A DNA stretch of 64,000 nt from Erythrobacter sp. (GTDB taxonomy: Bacteria; Pseudomonadota; Alphaproteobacteria; Sphingomonadales; Sphingomonadaceae), in the NCBI RefSeq assembly GCF_035194505.1, contig NZ_CP136573.1, positions 62,001 through 126,000 of the forward strand. The letters are read 5' to 3'. Below the pieces are notes generated by a model that was not told where the DNA came from, did not search any database, and saw only the letters and a list, made by a program, of their open reading frames with translations. A program made the position numbers and the translations under genes. The stretch's first letter is position 1. Every line of letters begins with the position of its first letter. Shown in pieces: positions 60,811 to 64,000 of the stretch.

Positions 60811-61818
60811 GTGGCACAGCAGGTGGCGGCGGATGGGCTGCAGATCGAACAGCGGCTCGCCCTTCTCGGCAAGCTGAAGCAGGCGGTCGCCACAGCGATT
60901 GTCGGGCAGGAAGATGTGGTCGAGCAATTGCTGATCGGGCTGCTTGCTGGCGGGCATTGCCTGCTCGAAGGCGTGCCGGGGCTGGGCAAGACTTTGCTGG
61001 TGCGCACGCTGGGCGAGGCGCTGGAGCTCGATTTCCGGCGCGTGCAGTTCACCCCCGATCTCATGCCCAGCGACATTCTCGGCACCGAACTGCTGGAGGA
61101 GGATCACGGCACCGGGCACCGCTCGTTCCGCTTCCAGAAGGGGCCGGTGTTCACCAATCTCCTGCTCGCCGACGAATTGAACCGCACCCCGCCCAAGACC
61201 CAGGCCGCACTGCTCGAGGCGATGCAGGAAAAGACTGTCAGCTACGCTGGACAGACCTACCAGCTGCCCAAGCCCTTCTTCGTGCTGGCGACGCAGAACC
61301 CGCTCGAACAGGCCGGGACCTATCCGCTGCCCGAAGCCCAGCTTGACCGCTTCCTGCTGCTGGTGCGCGTCGGCTATCCGACCGCAGACGAGGAGCGCGA
61401 CATTCTCGCCCGCACCACCGGCAGCGCGGGCGAGGCGGTGCCGCGGGTGATGGGGGCGGCGGATGTGCTGGCGCTGCAATCCTATGTGCGCGAGGTCCAT
61501 CTCAGCGATGATCTGCTCGGTTGGATCACCACACTGGTGCGCGCGACCCGTCCGGGCGATGCGGCTGCACCGCCCGAGGTGGGTAGCTATGTGCGCTGGG
61601 GCGCAGGCCCGCGTGCGGGGCAGGCGCTGGTGCTGTGTGCCAAGGCGCGGGCGCTGCTCAAGGGCCGCTTTGCCGCCACGCGCGAGGATATAGCCGCGCT
61701 TGCCGCCCCGGTGCTGCGTCACCGCCTGCTGCTGTCCTTCGCCGCCGAGGCCGAGGGCAAGAGCACCGATGATGTGGTCGCCGCGCTGCTGGCCCATCTG
61801 CCGCCGCCATCGGCCTGA
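60811..61818 (+). CDS. MoxR-family AAA+ ATPase
   Basis: 335 residues. Walker A GVPGLGKTLLVRTLGE, LTPDLMPSDILGTEL-type FTPDLMPSDILGTEL, Walker B NLLLADELNRTPPKTQAALLEAMQE, sensor FFVLATQNPLEQAGTYPLPEAQLDRF all match MoxR. It works with VWA proteins to mature or assemble envelope complexes. It is translationally spaced 12 bp after the DUF4159 gene. Confidence 0.95.
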   Translation: MAQQVAADGLQIEQRLALLGKLKQAVATAIVGQEDVVEQLLIGLLAGGHCLLEGVPGLGKTLLVRTLGEALELDFRRVQFTPDLMPSDILGTELLEEDHGTGHRSFRFQKGPVFTNLLLADELNRTPPKTQAALLEAMQEKTVSYAGQTYQLPKPFFVLATQNPLEQAGTYPLPEAQLDRFLLLVRVGYPTADEERDILARTTGSAGEAVPRVMGAADVLALQSYVREVHLSDDLLGWITTLVRATRPGDAAAPPEVGSYVRWGAGPRAGQALVLCAKARALLKGRFAATREDIAALAAPVLRHRLLLSFAAEAEGKSTDDVVAALLAHLPPPSA

Positions 61819-61821
61819 TCC

Positions 61822-62718
61822 GTGGCGAGCCAGCCGCTCACTATCCCGCCAGAGATCCGCAGCCGCCTGAAGCGTCTGCGCCTGCGCACGCGCAGCGATC
61901 TGGGGGAGCGCGGCTTCGGCATGCATCCCAGCCGCAACAAGGGCTCCGGGATCGAGTTCGCCCAATACCGTGCCTATGAACCGGGTGACGAACCGCGCCG
62001 GATCGACTGGAAGCTGTTCGCCCGCTCAGACAAGTTCTTCGTGCGCGAGGCGGAGGAGGAAAGTCCGGTTTCGGTGTGGATCCTGATCGATGCCAGCGCG
62101 TCGATGGGGCAGGCTGACCGGGCGCGGCCCGATCACACGCGGCTCGATGCGGCGAAACTGCTGGCGCTGTGCATTGCCGAACTGGCGCAGATGCAGGGTG
62201 ACCGGTTCGGCTGGGTCAGTTTGGGCGAGGATGCGCTCGGCCTTGCCGAGCCGCGCGGTGGGCGGGCGCAGATCGATCGCCTGCAGCTCGACTTCGGCAG
62301 ACTTCAGCCCGGCGGCAGCTTCCCCGATGCGGCCGTTCTGGCTCCGCTGTGGGAACGGATCGGCGCGCATGATCTGGTGCTGTTTCTCAGCGACTGTTTC
62401 GACGAACGCGGCATCGCGCTGATCGAGCGGCTGGCCAAGGCCGGGCGCGAGGTGCTCTGCGTGCAGATGCTGACGACAGAGGAGCGCGATTTCCCCTTCG
62501 ATGGCGGCTACCGTTTCCGCGATCAGGAAAGCGGCGAGGCGCTGATCGGCGATGGTGCAGCGCTGCGTGCAAGCTTCCTCACCCGCTTCGCAGCCGCCCG
62601 CGCGGCGCTGGGCGAGCGGCTCGATGCTGCGGGAATCCGCCACTGTGCCTATGTGCTGGACGAGCGGATCGACCGGCCCTTGCAGGTGTTCTTCGGGCGC
62701 GGAGCTGACGCGCCGTGA
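61822..62718 (+). CDS. DUF58 domain protein
   Basis: 298 residues from a GTG start. DUF58 signature SDLGERGFGMHPSRNKGSGIEFAQYRAYEPGDEPRRIDWKLFARSDKFFVREAEEE, then a VWA-like metal site (LIDASASMGQ, DxSxS). It follows moxR by 3 bp, the universal MoxR-DUF58 pairing. Probably a cytosolic or membrane-associated client of MoxR. Confidence 0.93.
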   Translation: MASQPLTIPPEIRSRLKRLRLRTRSDLGERGFGMHPSRNKGSGIEFAQYRAYEPGDEPRRIDWKLFARSDKFFVREAEEESPVSVWILIDASASMGQADRARPDHTRLDAAKLLALCIAELAQMQGDRFGWVSLGEDALGLAEPRGGRAQIDRLQLDFGRLQPGGSFPDAAVLAPLWERIGAHDLVLFLSDCFDERGIALIERLAKAGREVLCVQMLTTEERDFPFDGGYRFRDQESGEALIGDGAALRASFLTRFAAARAALGERLDAAGIRHCAYVLDERIDRPLQVFFGRGADAP

Positions 62719-63857
62719 CCCCGTTGTTGCTCGCCCCGCTCGGCCTTGTGGCGCTGGCTGCGCTGATCGGCCCGCTGCTCATCCACCTGCGTCGCCGCAC
62801 CGAGGAGATACCGCTCGATTTCGCGGCGCTGCGCTGGCTCGATCCGCGCCCCCGGCCGCGCCAGCGCTTGCAGTTCGACGAGTGGCTGCTGCTCGCCCTG
62901 CGCCTGCTGCTGGTCGCGCTGCTCGCACTTCTGCTGGCGCGGCCGGCGGTGCTGGGATGGGAGGATGACGGCGCCCGGGTGCTCGCCGCGCCCGGCCTTG
63001 ATCCTGCCGCAGCGCGCAAGGCGGCCGGGGCCGATGCCGATATCCGCTGGATCGCGCCGGGTTTCCCGCCCGTCGAAAACGCGTCGCCCAAGCGGTCGCA
63101 GGCGATAGCGAGCCTGATCCGCCAATTCGATGCCGAATTGCCCGAGGGCGCGGGGCTGATGATCCTTGTCCCTGCGGTGTTCGATGGGGCCGATGCCGCG
63201 CCCTTGCGGCTCACCCGCAAGGCGGAATGGCGCGTGATTGACGCACCTGCTGCCGAGACCAGGGCCGAACCCGTGGCTAACCCCGCGATGGCTGTGCGCC
63301 ATGCGGCTGCGCAGGCTGGGCAATTGCGCTTTCTGCGCGCCGCCGCCGAGGCATGGGGAGGCGCGCTGCGGTTCGAGGCGAAGAGCGATGACAGCCTGCC
63401 GCCGCCCGACACCGTGCTTGTCTGGCTCACCCCGGGTCCGCTCCCGCCAGCGGTGACGCGCTGGGTGGAAGATGGCGGCACGGCCCTGCTCGGCCATAGC
63501 GCCGAGGTGGCCATGCCGGCAGCGAGCGCGCCCCTTTGGCAGGGCGAGGGCGGGGTGGTGCTGGTCGAAGGCGGGCCCTTGGGGGCCGGGCGGATCATGC
63601 GCTTTGCCCAGCCGCTGGAACCGGCGGCCATGCCCGATCTGCTCGCCCCGGGCTTTGCCACCGCCTTGCGCGATCTGGTCTTGCCCCCTGCGCCGCCACC
63701 CGCGCGGGTCAAGGCCCAGGACTATGCCCCCAAGGCCGGCACCGCGCCCTTTGCACTCCCCCCGCGTGAGCTTTCCTCATGGCTCGGCGTGCTGATCGCG
63801 GCGGTGTTTCTGGCCGAACGCCTGCTTGCCGCGCGCCGCCGCAGGTTTGCCGCATGA
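62715..63857 (+). CDS. BatA-like aerotolerance regulator N-terminal domain protein
   Basis: 380 residues starting MTPLLLAPLGLVALAALIGPLLIHLRRRTEEIPLDFAALRWL, the BatA_N signature with two early membrane segments (residues 5-25 and 55-75). A long Ala/Pro-rich periplasmic region follows, then a C-terminal membrane helix (LGVLIAAVFLAERLLAARRRR). Unlike full Bat proteins it has no clear VWA domain. It overlaps the DUF58 stop by 4 nt. Confidence 0.85.
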   Translation: MTPLLLAPLGLVALAALIGPLLIHLRRRTEEIPLDFAALRWLDPRPRPRQRLQFDEWLLLALRLLLVALLALLLARPAVLGWEDDGARVLAAPGLDPAAARKAAGADADIRWIAPGFPPVENASPKRSQAIASLIRQFDAELPEGAGLMILVPAVFDGADAAPLRLTRKAEWRVIDAPAAETRAEPVANPAMAVRHAAAQAGQLRFLRAAAEAWGGALRFEAKSDDSLPPPDTVLVWLTPGPLPPAVTRWVEDGGTALLGHSAEVAMPAASAPLWQGEGGVVLVEGGPLGAGRIMRFAQPLEPAAMPDLLAPGFATALRDLVLPPAPPPARVKAQDYAPKAGTAPFALPPRELSSWLGVLIAAVFLAERLLAARRRRFAA

Positions 63858-64000
63858 GCCGGATGATCCGCTTCGAGGACTGGCTCGCCCCCGCGCGCCG
63901 CCGCGCCATGGCCGATGTGCTGCTGTTGGGCAGCCCGGCCGTGCTGGTGCTCGCCGTTATCGGCTGGGTGCTGGGCGGCTGGGCGGGCGGAGCAGGGATG
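63854..64000 (+). CDS. Membrane protein, cut by the window edge
   Basis: The first 49 codons of a gene that overlaps the BatA-like stop by 4 nt. It starts MSRMIRFEDWLAPARRR and enters a membrane segment (LVLAVIGWVLGGWAG). It continues the MoxR-DUF58-BatA operon and may be the large DUF4175-like or VWA protein that usually follows. Confidence 0.65.
   Translation, partial: MSRMIRFEDWLAPARRRAMADVLLLGSPAVLVLAVIGWVLGGWAGGAGM

Overview
The window looks like a high-GC alphaproteobacterial chromosome, most likely Sphingomonadales and close to Erythrobacter/Porphyrobacter. This rests on a GcrA-type cell-cycle regulator, the aroQ-accB-accC and rimP-nusA-ylxR-infB-rbfA gene orders, a sphingomonad-style psp locus, a TonB receptor beside a quinoprotein, and ATGA/TGATG gene overlaps. 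No rRNA or CRISPR array was seen. The genus is an inference.

Layout. 1-2.1 kb: accessory DNA with an IS3-family element (221-1518) between two truncated genes, then a repeat copy and two minus-strand tRNAs (Pro-TGG, Ile2-CAT). 2.5-12.6 kb: housekeeping genes, namely a polysaccharide deacetylase-like protein, a histidine kinase with an unusual ATPase domain, an Lrp regulator, NDH-2, accC/accB/aroQ, an orphan GTA-type holin, a CitE-like lyase and SufE. 12.6-17.8 kb: a phage-shock (Psp) locus. pspA, pspB and pspC are followed by five tandem small genes of one-membrane-segment plus coiled-coil design that resemble PspB. A consensus sigma-54 promoter precedes the operon, and pspF is divergent. 17.9-35.0 kb: translation and RNA metabolism (rimP, nusA, infB, rbfA, truB, rpsO, pnp) plus a site-2 protease, tdk, YceI, GcrA, an ABC permease and HspQ.

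35.3-46.6 kb: an 11.3-kb genomic island in tRNA-Ser(CGA), bounded by a 15-bp direct repeat. Its core is an integrase, an AlpA/Xis-like protein, a primase-helicase replication protein, a cluster of TGTCCGC-type iterons and a small-terminase-like protein, with no capsid or large-terminase genes. That set resembles a phage satellite (PICI-like). Its cargo is a porin, a P-loop protein, an ABC transmembrane protein without its own ATPase, an esterase and an Asp/Asn hydroxylase-like enzyme. A repeat of about 150 bp near the tRNA-side end of this island also occurs, in the same orientation relative to a tRNA, beside tRNA-Pro at 2 kb.

47.5-55.3 kb: a probable catabolic cluster (TonB receptor, SDR, TetR regulator, two-domain VOC lipoprotein, cytochrome-PQQ dehydrogenase, alpha/beta hydrolase). 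55.4-56.8 kb: two rRNA-modification enzymes. 57.1-64 kb: a Tat-signal TldD-like metalloprotease and its partner, then DUF4159, MoxR, DUF58 and BatA-like genes and a gene cut by the window edge. The strongest candidates for something not well described are the expanded Psp operon and the tRNA-Ser satellite-like island with its replication iterons and unusual cargo.
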